Shown: positions 25,680 to 36,600, counted from the first letter of the stretch. The stretch: DNA of 64,000 nucleotides from Flavobacterium limnosediminis JC2902 (GCF_000498535.1 NZ_AVGG01000003.1:62001-126000); one strand, 5' to 3'. The notes: generated by a model not told the origin, from the sequence alone. Program-made: numbers and translations.

Positions 25680-28600
25680 ATGTTGAAACAGGCGTGTTTA
25701 CTTCTTTTTTTCCTATGTTTTTCTGCAGTCTGGGCTCAGGAAACCAAAACGCCTTACCAAACCAAAAAAATTACGGTATCCGAAAAACCGGTTTTCATTG
25801 ACAGCATTAGCATCAATAAGGAATTTTTCAAGCTTTTGGATAAATCCGGAAACGAAATCGACACACTTTTCTACACCGTTGATTTTCAGAAAGGAACTCT
25901 GTTTTTTAAAAATAATTTCCAATCGCAAGACACTCTGACCGTTCGGTATTTGAAATTCCCCGACTACCTGACTAAAAAATACAGTATTTACGACCAAAGC
26001 CGAGTGGTAAGTAACGAAGCCGGACAAAATTTGTATCGGGTTTCCCGCGAACCGATTGCCACTTTCAAACCTTTCGACGGCTTGAGCACTTCGGGAAGTA
26101 TTTCGAGAGGTGTTACGGTAGGAAACAATCAGAATGCAGTGGTAAATTCTAATCTGGATTTGCAGATTACGGGTAAAATCTCAGAAAAGGTCAGTTTGCG
26201 CGCTTCGTTACAAGACAGTAACATTCCGCTTCAGGAAGGCGGTTACTCGCAGAAACTGGATGAGTTTGATCAGATTTTTGTGGAATTATTTTCCGATAAA
26301 TGGGCAATTCGTGCCGGCGACTTATTCCTTGAAAACCGACAATCCCGCTTTCTGAATTTCAACAAAAAAGTACAGGGCTTATCGACTCATTTTACCTTCG
26401 GCCAACCCGAAAACAAAACCGATGTGTTTGCAGCCGGAGCCATCGTTCGCGGTCAGTACGCCAAAAGTACCTTTACGGGTCTGGAAGGCAATCAGGGACC
26501 TTATAAACTGAAAGGTCCGAACGGTGAGTTGTATGTTCTGGTCATTTCAGGTTCCGAGCGGGTTTATGTAAACGGAATTCTGCTGGAACGCGGCGAAAAT
26601 AATGATTATACGATTGATTACAACGCGGGTGAAATCCGGTTTACATCACTGTTTCCAATAACTTCCGAGATGCGGATTAACGTGGAATATCAGTATTCCG
26701 ATCGGAGTTATACCCGTTTTGTAACCTACGGAGGCGTAACCCATGAGCGGGAGAAATGGAGCATCGGGGGTTTTCTTTATTCTGAAAATGATGTAAAAAA
26801 CCAGCCTTTACAACAAAACTTATCCCCGGAACAGGCACAGATACTGGTTCAGGCCGGTGATGATCCCGATCTGATGACCGCGCCTTCCGCCTATGAAGAC
26901 AGTTATTCCGAAAATAAAATTTTGTACAAGAAAGTATTATTGGGTGGTGTCGAAGTTTTTGAGTATTCCAACGACCCATTAGATGTTTTGTATAACGTAA
27001 AATTCACTCTGCTTGGCAACAACCTAGGAAATTATGTACTTTCAAGCAGTCAGGCCATTGGTCGGATTTACCAATATGTGGCACCACTAGCCGGTGTTCC
27101 ACAGGGAAATTACGAACCGATAATCCGATTGATTCCGCCCACAAAAATCCAGATTGCAACGGTTTTGGGTAAATATAATCCGAGTGAGAAAACCAATATT
27201 GATTTTGAATTCGGCCTCAGCAACAACGACAAGAACTTATTTTCTTCCATAGATGATACTGACAACCAAGGCATTGCCGGAAAAATAAACGCCAAGCAAC
27301 GACTTTTTTCTAAAAAATGGAATGTGGACGGGTTTGCCAACTACCAATTCGTGCAGAAGGAATTCAAAACCATCGAACGTTTATTTACCATTGAATTCGA
27401 TCGCGACTGGAATTTAACCAATCCCCAAGGCGATCAAAGTTTATTGATTTCCGGAGTGAATTTTGAATTGCCCGGAAAAGGATTCGCTCGCTATCAGCTG
27501 GAAAAACTGGATTTTACGGAGAGTTTTTCGGGGACACGTCATGTGGTGGACGGTCTTTTCAAACTCAACCAATGGACGTTTTCCAACAATAGCAGCGCTT
27601 TACAAAGTGACGCGAAGGATTCGGATTCCCGTTTCATCCGAAGTCAGTCCCTGGCAAAATACAATTTCAGGAAAAACTGGGTGGGCGGCAGTTTTAGAAT
27701 GGAAGACAACGAAGAAAAAATAAAGGCTACCGATCAGTTTTCGGCCTTGAGTCAGCGTTACAAGGAATTTGGTGCTTTTATCGGGCGGGGCGACAGTACG
27801 AAAGTCTATACCGAAATCGGTTATCTGCAACGAAGCAATGACAGTTTGCAGAACGGATTTACTCAGAAGGTGAACACCTCCCATTCCTATTATCTGAAAT
27901 CGAAACTGATTCAGACCGAAAAAAGCGATTTGGCCGTATTTGTAAACTATCGTGATTTGCGATATGAGGACCCCATCCGTGGGAATGAACCTTCCTTGAA
28001 TTCCCGCATATTGTATTCCGATCGTTTTTTCGACCAGTTAATCCAAGTGGCAACCGCTTATGAAACCAGTTCCGGATATCTTGCCCAACAGGAATACACC
28101 TATCTTGAAGTTGAACCCGGCCAAGGAGTTTACACCTGGAATGACTATAACCTCAATGGTGTTCAGGAATTACAGGAGTTTGAAGTCGCACCGTTTCCGG
28201 ATCAGGCGAAGTATGTGCGTGTTTTTCTTCCGAATCAGATTTTCATCAAAACCCATCAGAATAAATTCTCGCAATCGCTTACTTTAAATCCGATTCAGTG
28301 GCAGAATGAAAACGGGTTTAAAAAAGTACTGTCAACGTTATACAACCAGACTTCATTTCTGATGGACCGTAAAATTGAGCGGCAGGGTGATAATTTCGAC
28401 CTGAATCCGTTTTCCACCAGCGATAAGGACTTATTGGGGCTCAATGCGACGTTCCGGAACAGTTTGTTTTATAACCGCGGAAAACAACACCATTCCATAA
28501 CCTACACGTATCTTAACAACCACGCAAAAGCGTTGCTTTCAGCCGGGACTCAGGAAGGTAAAAACGATTCCCATCAGGCGCAGTATGCCCATCTGGTTAA

Positions 28601-29084
28601 AAAAATATGGTTGTTTGGTTTTGACGGAAAGACACTTTCCAGTACCGTTACTTCGGACAACTATCCAGGCAAAAACTATGAATTGAAAGGCTATCTGTTG
28701 GCTCCGAAAATTTCTTATCTGTTTTCCCTAAATGCCAGTTGGGACATTTTCTATGAATATCAGAACAAAGAAAACCGGATTAATGAGATGGAAACCCTGA
28801 AGCAGCAACGAATGGGAACATCCTTTACGTATTCATCCGAAAAGAAATTCACAATGAGCGGCGAGTTTTCCTTTTATAAAAACGTCTTTGAAGGCAATCA
28901 ATTATCGGCGGTGGCTTACCAAATGCTGGAGGGGCTGCAACCCGGAAAAAACCTCACCTGGAATTTGTTGGTTCAGAAAAATTTAACCCAGTATTTGGAT
29001 GTGAATGTGAATTATCAGGGCAGAAAAAGTGAAACCAGTCAGACCATCCATACCGGAAATATTCAGCTAAGGGCTTATTTTTAA
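25680..29084 (+). CDS. Large outer-membrane-type protein of unknown function
   Basis: 1134 residues with a signal peptide (cut after VWAQ, about residue 20). Residues about 95-400 hold a conserved-looking domain with SGSISRGVTVGNNQNAVVNSNLDLQITGKI and LDEFDQIFVELFSDKWAIRAGDLFLEN, and the rest shows repeated amphipathic beta strands ending in QLRAYF, the aromatic C-terminus of a large beta barrel. A segment with acidic and Asn residues, YTWNDYNLNGVQELQEFE (about 818-835), resembles a calcium-binding EF-hand loop. No T9SS tail. I do not recognise the function; an outer-membrane barrel with large extracellular parts is likely. Followed 62 bases later by a lipoprotein gene. Confidence 0.8.
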   Translation: MLKQACLLLFFLCFSAVWAQETKTPYQTKKITVSEKPVFIDSISINKEFFKLLDKSGNEIDTLFYTVDFQKGTLFFKNNFQSQDTLTVRYLKFPDYLTKKYSIYDQSRVVSNEAGQNLYRVSREPIATFKPFDGLSTSGSISRGVTVGNNQNAVVNSNLDLQITGKISEKVSLRASLQDSNIPLQEGGYSQKLDEFDQIFVELFSDKWAIRAGDLFLENRQSRFLNFNKKVQGLSTHFTFGQPENKTDVFAAGAIVRGQYAKSTFTGLEGNQGPYKLKGPNGELYVLVISGSERVYVNGILLERGENNDYTIDYNAGEIRFTSLFPITSEMRINVEYQYSDRSYTRFVTYGGVTHEREKWSIGGFLYSENDVKNQPLQQNLSPEQAQILVQAGDDPDLMTAPSAYEDSYSENKILYKKVLLGGVEVFEYSNDPLDVLYNVKFTLLGNNLGNYVLSSSQAIGRIYQYVAPLAGVPQGNYEPIIRLIPPTKIQIATVLGKYNPSEKTNIDFEFGLSNNDKNLFSSIDDTDNQGIAGKINAKQRLFSKKWNVDGFANYQFVQKEFKTIERLFTIEFDRDWNLTNPQGDQSLLISGVNFELPGKGFARYQLEKLDFTESFSGTRHVVDGLFKLNQWTFSNNSSALQSDAKDSDSRFIRSQSLAKYNFRKNWVGGSFRMEDNEEKIKATDQFSALSQRYKEFGAFIGRGDSTKVYTEIGYLQRSNDSLQNGFTQKVNTSHSYYLKSKLIQTEKSDLAVFVNYRDLRYEDPIRGNEPSLNSRILYSDRFFDQLIQVATAYETSSGYLAQQEYTYLEVEPGQGVYTWNDYNLNGVQELQEFEVAPFPDQAKYVRVFLPNQIFIKTHQNKFSQSLTLNPIQWQNENGFKKVLSTLYNQTSFLMDRKIERQGDNFDLNPFSTSDKDLLGLNATFRNSLFYNRGKQHHSITYTYLNNHAKALLSAGTQEGKNDSHQAQYAHLVKKIWLFGFDGKTLSSTVTSDNYPGKNYELKGYLLAPKISYLFSLNASWDIFYEYQNKENRINEMETLKQQRMGTSFTYSSEKKFTMSGEFSFYKNVFEGNQLSAVAYQMLEGLQPGKNLTWNLLVQKNLTQYLDVNVNYQGRKSETSQTIHTGNIQLRAYF

Positions 29085-29117
29085 CATGTTATACTGTAAA
29101 AACAAAACAATAAACAG

Positions 29118-29125
29118 TACTTTTG
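29118..29125 (+). promoter_or_regulatory. -7 box of the repeat lipoprotein gene
   Basis: TACTTTTG followed by GG, identical over ten bases to the box before the gene at 25680. It is 21 bases before the start at 29147. Confidence 0.55.
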
Positions 29126-29146
29126 GGTTTACTAAAATTTTGAAAA

Positions 29147-29710
29147 ATGAACAAAAAATACTTTTCAAGCCTTGTTTTAGCGGTGACCATATCGCTAGTT
29201 TCCTGTAAAAAAGAGGAAACCGCTGAAGAAAATACGGCAAGCCAAAAACCGGTTCCCTCGGTCTATGAGATTGTAAACGGCACTAATATCGCGCAAAAGC
29301 CGGCACAAATGCCACAACAAAACATGACGGTTACACCGACAACCACTACAACGGTTACACCTCCCGCGCCTGTTACGGTAGCCAAAGGTATGAATCCGCC
29401 TCACGGTCAGCCCGGACACCGTTGCGACATTAAAGTGGGAGCGCCTTTAAACTCGCCTCCGGGAAATAAAACAACTATACAACCAGGGGCTGCAACTGTT
29501 CAAAAGATGACTAATCCATCCTTCACTGTAACTCCTTCAGCTACTGCAACTTCAGGAAATACAGCCACAACCGCACAAAGCTCCGGAGTTCCGGCGCTTT
29601 TGAATCCTACAACCACTACCACTGCACCGGGAATGAATCCGCCGCACGGTCAGGAAGGACACCGTTGTGATATCGCTGTTGGGGCACCTTTGACGAAAAC
29701 AGAAAAATAG
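29147..29710 (+). CDS. Surface lipoprotein with a duplicated GMNPPHGQ motif
   Basis: 187 residues. The signal ends in a lipobox with the lipid-bearing cysteine at residue 20, followed by KKEE, which fits the K-D/E-D/E export signal for surface lipoproteins in Flavobacteriia (known for Capnocytophaga). The body is Thr/Pro/Gln-rich, probably unstructured, and contains two copies of GMNPPHGQ-x-GHRCDI-x-VGAPL, at about residues 84-104 and 163-182. Each has a conserved His-Gly-Gln, Gly-His-Arg-Cys, which could bind a metal or form a disulfide between copies. The function is unknown. Confidence 0.8.
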   Translation: MNKKYFSSLVLAVTISLVSCKKEETAEENTASQKPVPSVYEIVNGTNIAQKPAQMPQQNMTVTPTTTTTVTPPAPVTVAKGMNPPHGQPGHRCDIKVGAPLNSPPGNKTTIQPGAATVQKMTNPSFTVTPSATATSGNTATTAQSSGVPALLNPTTTTTAPGMNPPHGQEGHRCDIAVGAPLTKTEK

Positions 29711-29728
29711 TTTTTCTTCTATCATTAA

Positions 29729-29776
29729 AAACACGAAAAGCTACAACTTACTATTGTAGCTTTTCGTGTTTTTTTA
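29729..29776 (+). terminator. Terminator after the lipoprotein gene
   Basis: AACACGAAAAGCTACAA pairs perfectly with TTGTAGCTTTTCGTGTT over 17 bases around CTTACTA, then a T-run. It is one of the strongest hairpins in the window and may also end the opposite cytochrome c gene. Confidence 0.9.
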
Positions 29777-29826
29777 CTAAACAGATCATACTATCTCCAA
29801 TCAATTAAGGCGAAGTGCGAAAGAAA

Positions 29827-30807
29827 TTATTTTGCTTTTTCAAACTTTTCGATTTTATTTTCGACGGGACGTAGTGTTTTCAGATAATCATAAATAGCTG
29901 CTAGATCTTCATTTTTCATCCCCGCATACATAGTCCAGGGCATAACCGAATTAAATTCACCCGGCTTAATACCCGTCTGAAGTTTTGAACCGTCCTCACG
30001 TGCTTTAAACATCGCAATGAAACTTTCTTTTGACCACAATCCAATACCCGTTGTTGTATGGGGAGAAATATTACCGGAGCGCACCACAGAGCCATCCGGA
30101 AACGGAAATTCCCTTCCGCCTGCAAATTCAAATCCCGGAACAAAGTTTCCTTTTTCAAATGGAGTATGACAATCAAAGCAAGATGCGGCTGTGGCCATAT
30201 AATTACCATAGGCAACAGTGTTTTTGGGATCAGGCATTTTGGAAGGCATTGCTTTTTTCGGAATGGTATTAATAATAAAATTCATGGGAAAGTCGGAGGA
30301 TGACTGAGGAACTACATTTTCTATCGGCGCTAAGGTACGAACATAGGCAATTACTGCCTTAATGTCTTCCGGATCCATCTTGCCGTAATTATGAAAGGGC
30401 ATCACCGGAAACATCGCTTCACCATCCTTATTTACTCCGGTTGTGATGGCACGAAAAAGTTCCCCATCTGTATAATCACTGATTCCTGCCGGTGTGATGT
30501 TTTTGGAATAGTACGCACCTGGAAAACCAAATTTCTGATCGAACAATTCGCCGCCCATTCCAAAAGTTCCAGCTATCGGTGGGCCGGAAAACTTAGACCA
30601 GTCTCTTTTGGAATGACAATCAATACAAACTGCTACGTGATTCGCCAAATACTTCCCTCTTTCAATTCTTTCCGGGGAAGCATCAACTTTCATAATCGGG
30701 GCATAATCTACATCGGGAAGTACCGTTTTCACATATAGCATTGCTAAAAGAACAACAACAATTAAAAGCAATGCCAAGCCTAATAATACCTTTTTCAATA
30801 CACTCAT
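29827..30807 (-). CDS. Membrane-anchored di-haem c-type cytochrome
   Basis: 326 residues. One uncleaved N-terminal anchor (about 4-30), then two cytochrome c domains facing the periplasm. Haem attachment sites are CIDCH near residue 61 and CFDCH near 215, each C-x-x-C-H. Distal methionines are likely at VMPFHNYGKMD and VMPWTMYAGM. The first domain has a helix SDYTDGELFRAITTGVNKDGEAMFPVMPFHNYGKMD, like the subunit of alcohol or aldehyde dehydrogenase cytochromes. Electron partner unknown; no oxidase or dehydrogenase gene is close. Monocistronic. Confidence 0.87.
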   Translation of the reverse strand: MSVLKKVLLGLALLLIVVVLLAMLYVKTVLPDVDYAPIMKVDASPERIERGKYLANHVAVCIDCHSKRDWSKFSGPPIAGTFGMGGELFDQKFGFPGAYYSKNITPAGISDYTDGELFRAITTGVNKDGEAMFPVMPFHNYGKMDPEDIKAVIAYVRTLAPIENVVPQSSSDFPMNFIINTIPKKAMPSKMPDPKNTVAYGNYMATAASCFDCHTPFEKGNFVPGFEFAGGREFPFPDGSVVRSGNISPHTTTGIGLWSKESFIAMFKAREDGSKLQTGIKPGEFNSVMPWTMYAGMKNEDLAAIYDYLKTLRPVENKIEKFEKAK

Positions 30808-31169
30808 AACTCCCTATATTTAGTTTAAACAAATTGATCGAATTCTAAGATAGGGACACTGTAAACATTTCATTTACAGGTGATTAAAATTAAGAAATTT
30901 TTATGAAAGAGAAAAAAAATTATGCACTCATATTTCCGATTTAAAAAATATGCAACGTTTTAGACGTCTATCTCAGCAGTTATTACATATAGAAAAGCAA
31001 CACTGTTTCCAATAGAATACTCAGAAAAAACAAAACAAAATGATTGATTGGAGTTTGAGTAACGGGTTGAAAATCGAGCAAACAAGCCTAACCGCTTGGA
31101 AAATGGCAATCAAAAACACGCCCGTTCAAAAAGGCCAAATTTGATTTATTATAATTTAAAAAACTTTAA
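30808..31169. other. Non-coding gap with one tiny open frame
   Basis: This 362-base gap lies between the stop of the REC-histidine kinase gene (minus strand) and the cytochrome c start. It is AT-rich. It contains a 34-codon frame at 31040-31144 with no family match. No terminator or strong promoter could be recognised; a weak -7-like TCAATTTG is upstream of cytochrome c. Confidence 0.45.
31040..31144 (+). CDS. Possible 34-residue peptide
   Basis: The frame from ATG at 31040 to TGA reads MIDWSLSNGLKIEQTSLTAW and on to QKGQI. It is plausible in composition (no stop-rich or low-complexity bias) but very short, without a recognised relative or strong promoter. It could be a remnant of a longer gene. 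Kept as a weak call. Confidence 0.2.
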   Translation: MIDWSLSNGLKIEQTSLTAWKMAIKNTPVQKGQI

Positions 31170-32270
31170 TTATGAAGTAGCCCGAACCAAATTTGTGATT
31201 AGAAATTCACATCCGGAATCCGGAATAGTATTTATTTTTATATTCGCATTATTCCTTTCAGTCAATTTTTTCACCAGACTTAATCCGATACCGGTACTGC
31301 TTTCCCCATTTGATTTATTACCCAATGTCTGAAACATTTCGAAAACCTTCGTATGGTATTTTTCATCTATCCCGGGTCCATTGTCTTTAACAGATAAAGA
31401 ACATTTATCAGAATCAAAAGTAATTACAATATCAGCAACATCTTTATCATTATATTTTATTGCATTAGATATTAAATTTAATACAATTTGATTTAATGCC
31501 ATTGGCTGAAACATAATGAAATGATCCAAATTTACTTTTTCGATAGTAGTATTACTCTTAGGATTTATAAGTTTTATTACATTTTCAACGGTAGCCAATA
31601 TGTTCACCTTTTCGGTCCCTTCATTATTTTGAATATTTCTGGTATAGTGAAGTAAGTCATCAATCAATCTGGACATTATTACGGTTGATGCTTTTACCAT
31701 TTCAAATAATTTAGAGGGCTCACCTTTAAGATTCATTGCATTTTCATCCTCTATAATCTCCAATAAACTTTTTATGTTCCGTAAAGGTGCTTTTAAATCA
31801 TGTGCTAATATGCTGGCGAATTGCTCTAATTCCTGATTTTTAACGGTAAGCTTATCATTTAAAAGTTTCAACTCTTGGTCATTATCCCAAATTCGCAAAA
31901 AAGAATCAACTTTTTTACGGGTCATTTCGACGTTTAGTGGTTTAAACAAAAAATCGATGGCACCTAAGTCATAAGCCTTTGTTATATAGCTCTGATCATT
32001 GCTTATTGCAGTCACAAAAATGGTAGGAATATTGGCAGTTGCAGGGTGACTTTTTACAATTTCCACAAACTCATACCCATCCATTTCCGGCATTTGAACA
32101 TCAACAAGAATTAAAGAAACTTTTTCTTTCAGTAATATTTGCAGCGCTTCATTTCCGGAAGTACATGTAATTATTTCTCTGTCGGCACGTTCTAAAACAC
32201 TTTTTAAAGCTATTAAATTCTGCGGCAAGTCATCAACCAACAATAGGGTATGCTTCTTAGCTGAAACCAT
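31170..32270 (-). CDS. Response regulator / histidine kinase
   Basis: 366 residues: an N-terminal REC domain (about 1-125; phospho-acceptor Asp in LILVDVQMPEMDGYEF near 57), a short coiled helix with ELEQFASILAHDLKAPLRNIKSLLEI (HisKA, His near 157), and a HATPase domain (about 250-366) with NLISNAIKYNDKD, DNGPGIDEKYHTKVFEMF and STGIGLSLVKKL. The unusual order REC before HisKA is that of sensor kinases whose input is a phosphorylated receiver. It is soluble. The gene overlaps cheB by 14 bases, the last gene of the four-gene operon, and probably receives phosphate from the hybrid kinase upstream. Alternative output: phosphotransfer to another regulator. Confidence 0.88.
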   Translation of the reverse strand: MVSAKKHTLLLVDDLPQNLIALKSVLERADREIITCTSGNEALQILLKEKVSLILVDVQMPEMDGYEFVEIVKSHPATANIPTIFVTAISNDQSYITKAYDLGAIDFLFKPLNVEMTRKKVDSFLRIWDNDQELKLLNDKLTVKNQELEQFASILAHDLKAPLRNIKSLLEIIEDENAMNLKGEPSKLFEMVKASTVIMSRLIDDLLHYTRNIQNNEGTEKVNILATVENVIKLINPKSNTTIEKVNLDHFIMFQPMALNQIVLNLISNAIKYNDKDVADIVITFDSDKCSLSVKDNGPGIDEKYHTKVFEMFQTLGNKSNGESSTGIGLSLVKKLTERNNANIKINTIPDSGCEFLITNLVRATS

Positions 32271-32814
32271 AATTTAGTCTTTTAATGATATTATTTGACG
32301 TTACTACGTCATGCTTTTTATAAATTTCAATTGCTGCCTTTGGCATGACAGCAAATTCGGCTTCATCAGGATCCTGCACTATGGTTTTCCCGCCATTGTC
32401 AGCAATCTTCTTTAAACCTTTTGCACCGTCATGATTTGAACCTGACAGCAATATACCACAACATTTTTCTTTTAAAACCCGCGAAAATGATTCGAAAGTA
32501 ACATCAATCGAAGGTCTGCTGTAATTTACCATTTCCGAAGAGTCCAATGAAAAACTCCTGTCTTCTTCTAACAACAAATGATAACCCGGTGGCGCTGTGT
32601 ACAAAAATCCTTCTTTTACGAATTCTTTGTCTTCAGCTTCTTTAACTTTGTAATGCGTCATTAATTGGATATGTTTTTCCAACAATGAACCTTGATCTTT
32701 TAATCTGTGCAAAACAAGAACAATCGGAATACGTATTTTCTTGTCCATACCTTCAAGAATGGATAAGAGAGTCTGAAAAGCCCCGGCAGAACCACCAATG
32801 ACAATCATTTCCAT
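32257..32814 (-). CDS. CheB-type methylesterase, catalytic domain only
   Basis: 185 residues, the CheB C-terminal domain alone, without the usual N-terminal receiver. The Ser-His-Asp triad is visible: Ser in VIGGSAGAFQ (residue 9), His in VLHRLKD near residue 38, and Asp in SGSNHDGAKG near 130. It removes methyl esters from glutamates (or deamidates glutamines) in receptor-like proteins. No chemoreceptor, CheA, CheW or flagellar gene is near, so a chemotaxis role is unlikely. Third gene of the operon, two bases after cheR and overlapping the REC-histidine kinase. Confidence 0.9.
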   Translation of the reverse strand: MEMIVIGGSAGAFQTLLSILEGMDKKIRIPIVLVLHRLKDQGSLLEKHIQLMTHYKVKEAEDKEFVKEGFLYTAPPGYHLLLEEDRSFSLDSSEMVNYSRPSIDVTFESFSRVLKEKCCGILLSGSNHDGAKGLKKIADNGGKTIVQDPDEAEFAVMPKAAIEIYKKHDVVTSNNIIKRLNYGFS

Positions 32815-32816
32815 TT

Positions 32817-33629
32817 TTATCTTATTTTTTTATAAATCCTTTCCGTTTTATCAATTTCCATGAACTTATCACCAACACTGCTAAAGCGCAAAGATTCCTT
32901 ACTTCCCAGCGCTAAAAAACCGTTTATGGGTAAACTGTCGTATAATAAATTTAAAACTTTGTCCTGCAGATCTTCATTAAAATAAATCAGGACATTTCTG
33001 CACAAAACAAGCTGACATTCCTTAAAAACACCGTCAGTAACCAAATTATGACGGGTAAACAGGATGTTTTTTTTCAAATCTGAGTTTACTATAAAATTAT
33101 TTTTATCCGAAATAAAATACTCATTGAATGATTCCTTCCCTCCGCAGGCAAAGTAATTACCGGAATACTCTTTAAAATTTTTATTTGAATAGATCCCTTT
33201 TTTTGCCTTTTCAATGGCATTTGAACTTATGTCAGTTGCATATAATCTTGATTTATGAAGCAATTCAAATTCTTTCAGGAGAATTGCCAAAGAATAGGTT
33301 TCTTCCCCGAAAGAACAACCCGCGCTCCATATATTAATACTCGGATAACTTTCCAAATACGGAAAAACGTTTGTTGTTAAGGATTTAAAAAAACTCGGAT
33401 CCCTGAAAAAATCACTTACATTAACAACTATTTCATTCACAAATTTATTAAAAGTCCCCTGATTATTTACCAATTCATATTTCAAATCAAAAACAGACCT
33501 CACTTTGGAATTCTCCATAAACCGATTAATACGCCTGAGCAACGAAGCCCTGGAATAATCGGAAAAGTCGTAGCCGTATATTTTTTGTATCAAAAATACA
33601 ATTTCATCAAGATCGCCAAAATCAATCAT
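32817..33629 (-). CDS. CheR-type protein-glutamate methyltransferase
   Basis: 270 residues. N-terminal helical domain (about 1-75) and an S-adenosylmethionine domain with NIWSAGCSFGEETYSLAILL near residue 98 (the GCS-x-GEE pattern) and VLCRNVLIYFN near 205. It transfers methyl groups to glutamates. Shares one base (33629) with the hybrid kinase stop and is two bases from cheB, so one operon. Since the kinase has a long coiled coil with many glutamates, it could be the substrate, but this is inference. Confidence 0.91.
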   Translation of the reverse strand: MIDFGDLDEIVFLIQKIYGYDFSDYSRASLLRRINRFMENSKVRSVFDLKYELVNNQGTFNKFVNEIVVNVSDFFRDPSFFKSLTTNVFPYLESYPSINIWSAGCSFGEETYSLAILLKEFELLHKSRLYATDISSNAIEKAKKGIYSNKNFKEYSGNYFACGGKESFNEYFISDKNNFIVNSDLKKNILFTRHNLVTDGVFKECQLVLCRNVLIYFNEDLQDKVLNLLYDSLPINGFLALGSKESLRFSSVGDKFMEIDKTERIYKKIR

Positions 33630-36600
33630 TATTTATAAATCCATATACTGATTAATGAAATAAGCTTTTGAATATCGATTGGCTTGGATTGATAATCAGA
33701 AGCTCCCGCATTCAAAATTTCTTCTCTGTCCCCTTTCATTGCTTTGGCAGTCAAAGCAATGATCGGCAAGTTTTTCCATTCGTACTTTTCTCTTATTTTC
33801 CGAGTTGCCTCGAATCCGTCCATTTCAGGCATCATAATATCCATCAGCACCACATCAACATCGGAATTTTTTTCAAGTACTTCAAGCGCTTCAATTCCGT
33901 TGAAAGCCGTTAAAACAACACCTCCTTTGGCTGTTAAAGCACTCGAAAGGGCGTAAATATTTCTGATATCATCATCGACAATCAATATTTTTTTACCCGT
34001 AAGAGTGCCCCCACCCAATAAATCCTCATTTACCTCGTACTCCCTTTCATTGGGTGATTTAACTTTATCTAAAAAAAGCACCAACTCATCTTTTAATCTG
34101 TCGGTAACATTTGCGGTTTTGATAACAATACCGTCAACACTGCCCTGAAGTTCCAATTCTTCCTCCTGAGATAGAGATCTTCCCGTATTAACAATAATAT
34201 TAATGTCTTTGTTTTTTGAAATTTTTCTGAGTTTTTCTATACTTTTAATTTCATTGGAATCACTCAAACCTATATCCATAATTGCACAATCCACAAGGTC
34301 ATTTTTCAACACATCCTCTGCTTCTGCCAAAGTATGTGCCTGAATACAAATAACATTTTTATATGTGTTTTCAACCAATCCCTTTATTGAATAATTAAGA
34401 TTTACATCGTCTTCTAAAATCAATACTTTTTTAAAGACCTTAGCTATTTGAGTCTCGATGGATTCAAAAGCGCTTTTTAGTTTTTCAACGGTAATTGGTT
34501 TCATCAGAAAATCAAACGCTCCCATTTCTGTAGCCAGTTTTTCCCTGTCCATCCCCGACATTACATGTACAGGAATGTGATGCATTTCTTTGTCTTCTTT
34601 TAGCCATTTCAGTACCGTCCATCCGTCAATTCCCGGTAATTTCATGTCCAGAATAATTGCTTTTGGCTTATATTGCTTAACATATTGAAAACCTGTTTCT
34701 CCCTGATGGGCAATAATGGCTTTAAATCCGTTATCGTGAGCTACCTGCAACAATACTTCGGCAAAAGAAACATCGTCTTCTATGATTAGTATTGTTTTAT
34801 CATCATAAGTTACTTTATTTCTGTCGTCATTTAAGTTCTCAGACAAATCAATTGTGATCTCCGGCTTTGCTTGCTCCGATTTTGATACTATTTCCTGTTT
34901 TTCGTCAAGCACTGTTTCAGATAGTATCTGTTGGGATGTTTCACTGACCTTAAAAATTGCCGGAATATAAACGCTGAAGATACTGCCTTTATTTAATTCA
35001 CTCTCAAAATCGACCTCACCGCCTAAAATATGAGAGAGTTCTTTTGAAATGTACAATCCGAGTCCCGTGCCTCCAAATTTTCTGCTGGTAGAACTGTCAG
35101 CCTGCTGGAAAGACTGAAACAATTTTGTTTTATTTTCTTCTGATATTCCTATTCCGTTATCTTCTATATGTACCGAAAGAATTTCATACGGAGCCAATTG
35201 AGATAAAAACGGTGAATTAAAATATTCTTTACCGTTAGCCGAAGAAAAACGCAGGGTAACCTTTCCGTTTTCGGGTGTGAATTTATGTGCGTTTGACAAA
35301 AAGTTTTTTATGATTTGCTCCAGTTTTCCTATATCCGTATTTAATTCCCCGGGACAGTCGTCTGACAGAATACTGGTAAATTCGATATTCTTTTTCAGCA
35401 TTTGAGGTTGAAATAAAGCCAGAATTTCAGAAGATATCTTTTCAACTGTTGCTGTTTCGGCATGAAATTCTACTTTTCCGGATTCAATTTTAGAAATATC
35501 CAGGATATCAGTTATTAGTCCTAACAAATCGTTTCCGGAAGAATTAATAACCGAAAGATTATCTATCTGAGCCTCCGTTAAATTACCGGCACTGTTTTCT
35601 TTCAGTATGTCTGAAAGAATTAAAATACTGTTCAGAGGCGTTCTCAATTCGTGAGACATATTGGCTAAAAACTCCGATTTGTATTTACTGGCTTGTTCTA
35701 TTTCTTCCGCTCTTTTATTCAAATCCTGATGAGCAATGAACAATTCATTATTTTTGATCTCTACTTCATGGTTTTTTTCCTCAAGTTCATGTCGCTGATC
35801 TTCCAGGTACGCATTGGTCTGTTCCAATTCGGCCGCCTGATTTCGAAGCTCTTCTTCCGATTGTTGTAAAAGTACGGCTTGTCTGTTTAACTCATCATTA
35901 CTTTGTCGAAGTTCTTCTTCCTGAATCTGAAGAATATTGTTTTTCCGGTTTATTTCGTCTACCGATTTTTTCAATTCTTCATTTCTGACAAACACTTCAA
36001 TGGCACTTCCTATAGGACGGGATACAGCATTCAATAATTTCTTATGACTTTCATCGAAATTTTCAAGTGATCCTATTTCAATGACGCCAATCACTTCTTT
36101 CTTATAGGAAACAGGGGTGATTAAAACATTGTAATACGGTGATTTCCCCAGTGAAGACGCTATGTAAGAGTAGTTTCCCGGCAAATTATTCAAACATTTC
36201 TGCTCGTTTATTTTCGCAACTTCCCCAACCAATCCTTCTCCGACAGCAATTACCTGCTGCGTGCTTTTATCATCTGCATATCCGCCGATTCTGTACAATT
36301 GATCTGTACTTTCTGATTCGTTCAACACATAAAAATTAGCCTGACATCCTTGGGTTTGCTGCACAATGGTTTGACAGATATTAGCTCCAAAATCATATAA
36401 GTCCTTAGATTCCACAATTGATTTATTCACCTCAATGATGCTTTTCTCCATCAGGCTTATTTCCTTAGCATCTTTGTTCAACCGGTCCAATTCCAAAGAC
36501 ATCGAATTCAACGATTTATTGAGTATATCCTTATCACTTCGAACAGGAATCGTTGCTCCAAAAACTCCGGATCCGATTTTCAATGCCAAATCAATGTGAT

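Noticed and set aside
32257..33629. CheR and CheB as part of a chemotaxis operon
   Set aside because: No CheA, CheW, CheY, chemoreceptor or flagellar gene is present, and both genes overlap a hybrid kinase operon.
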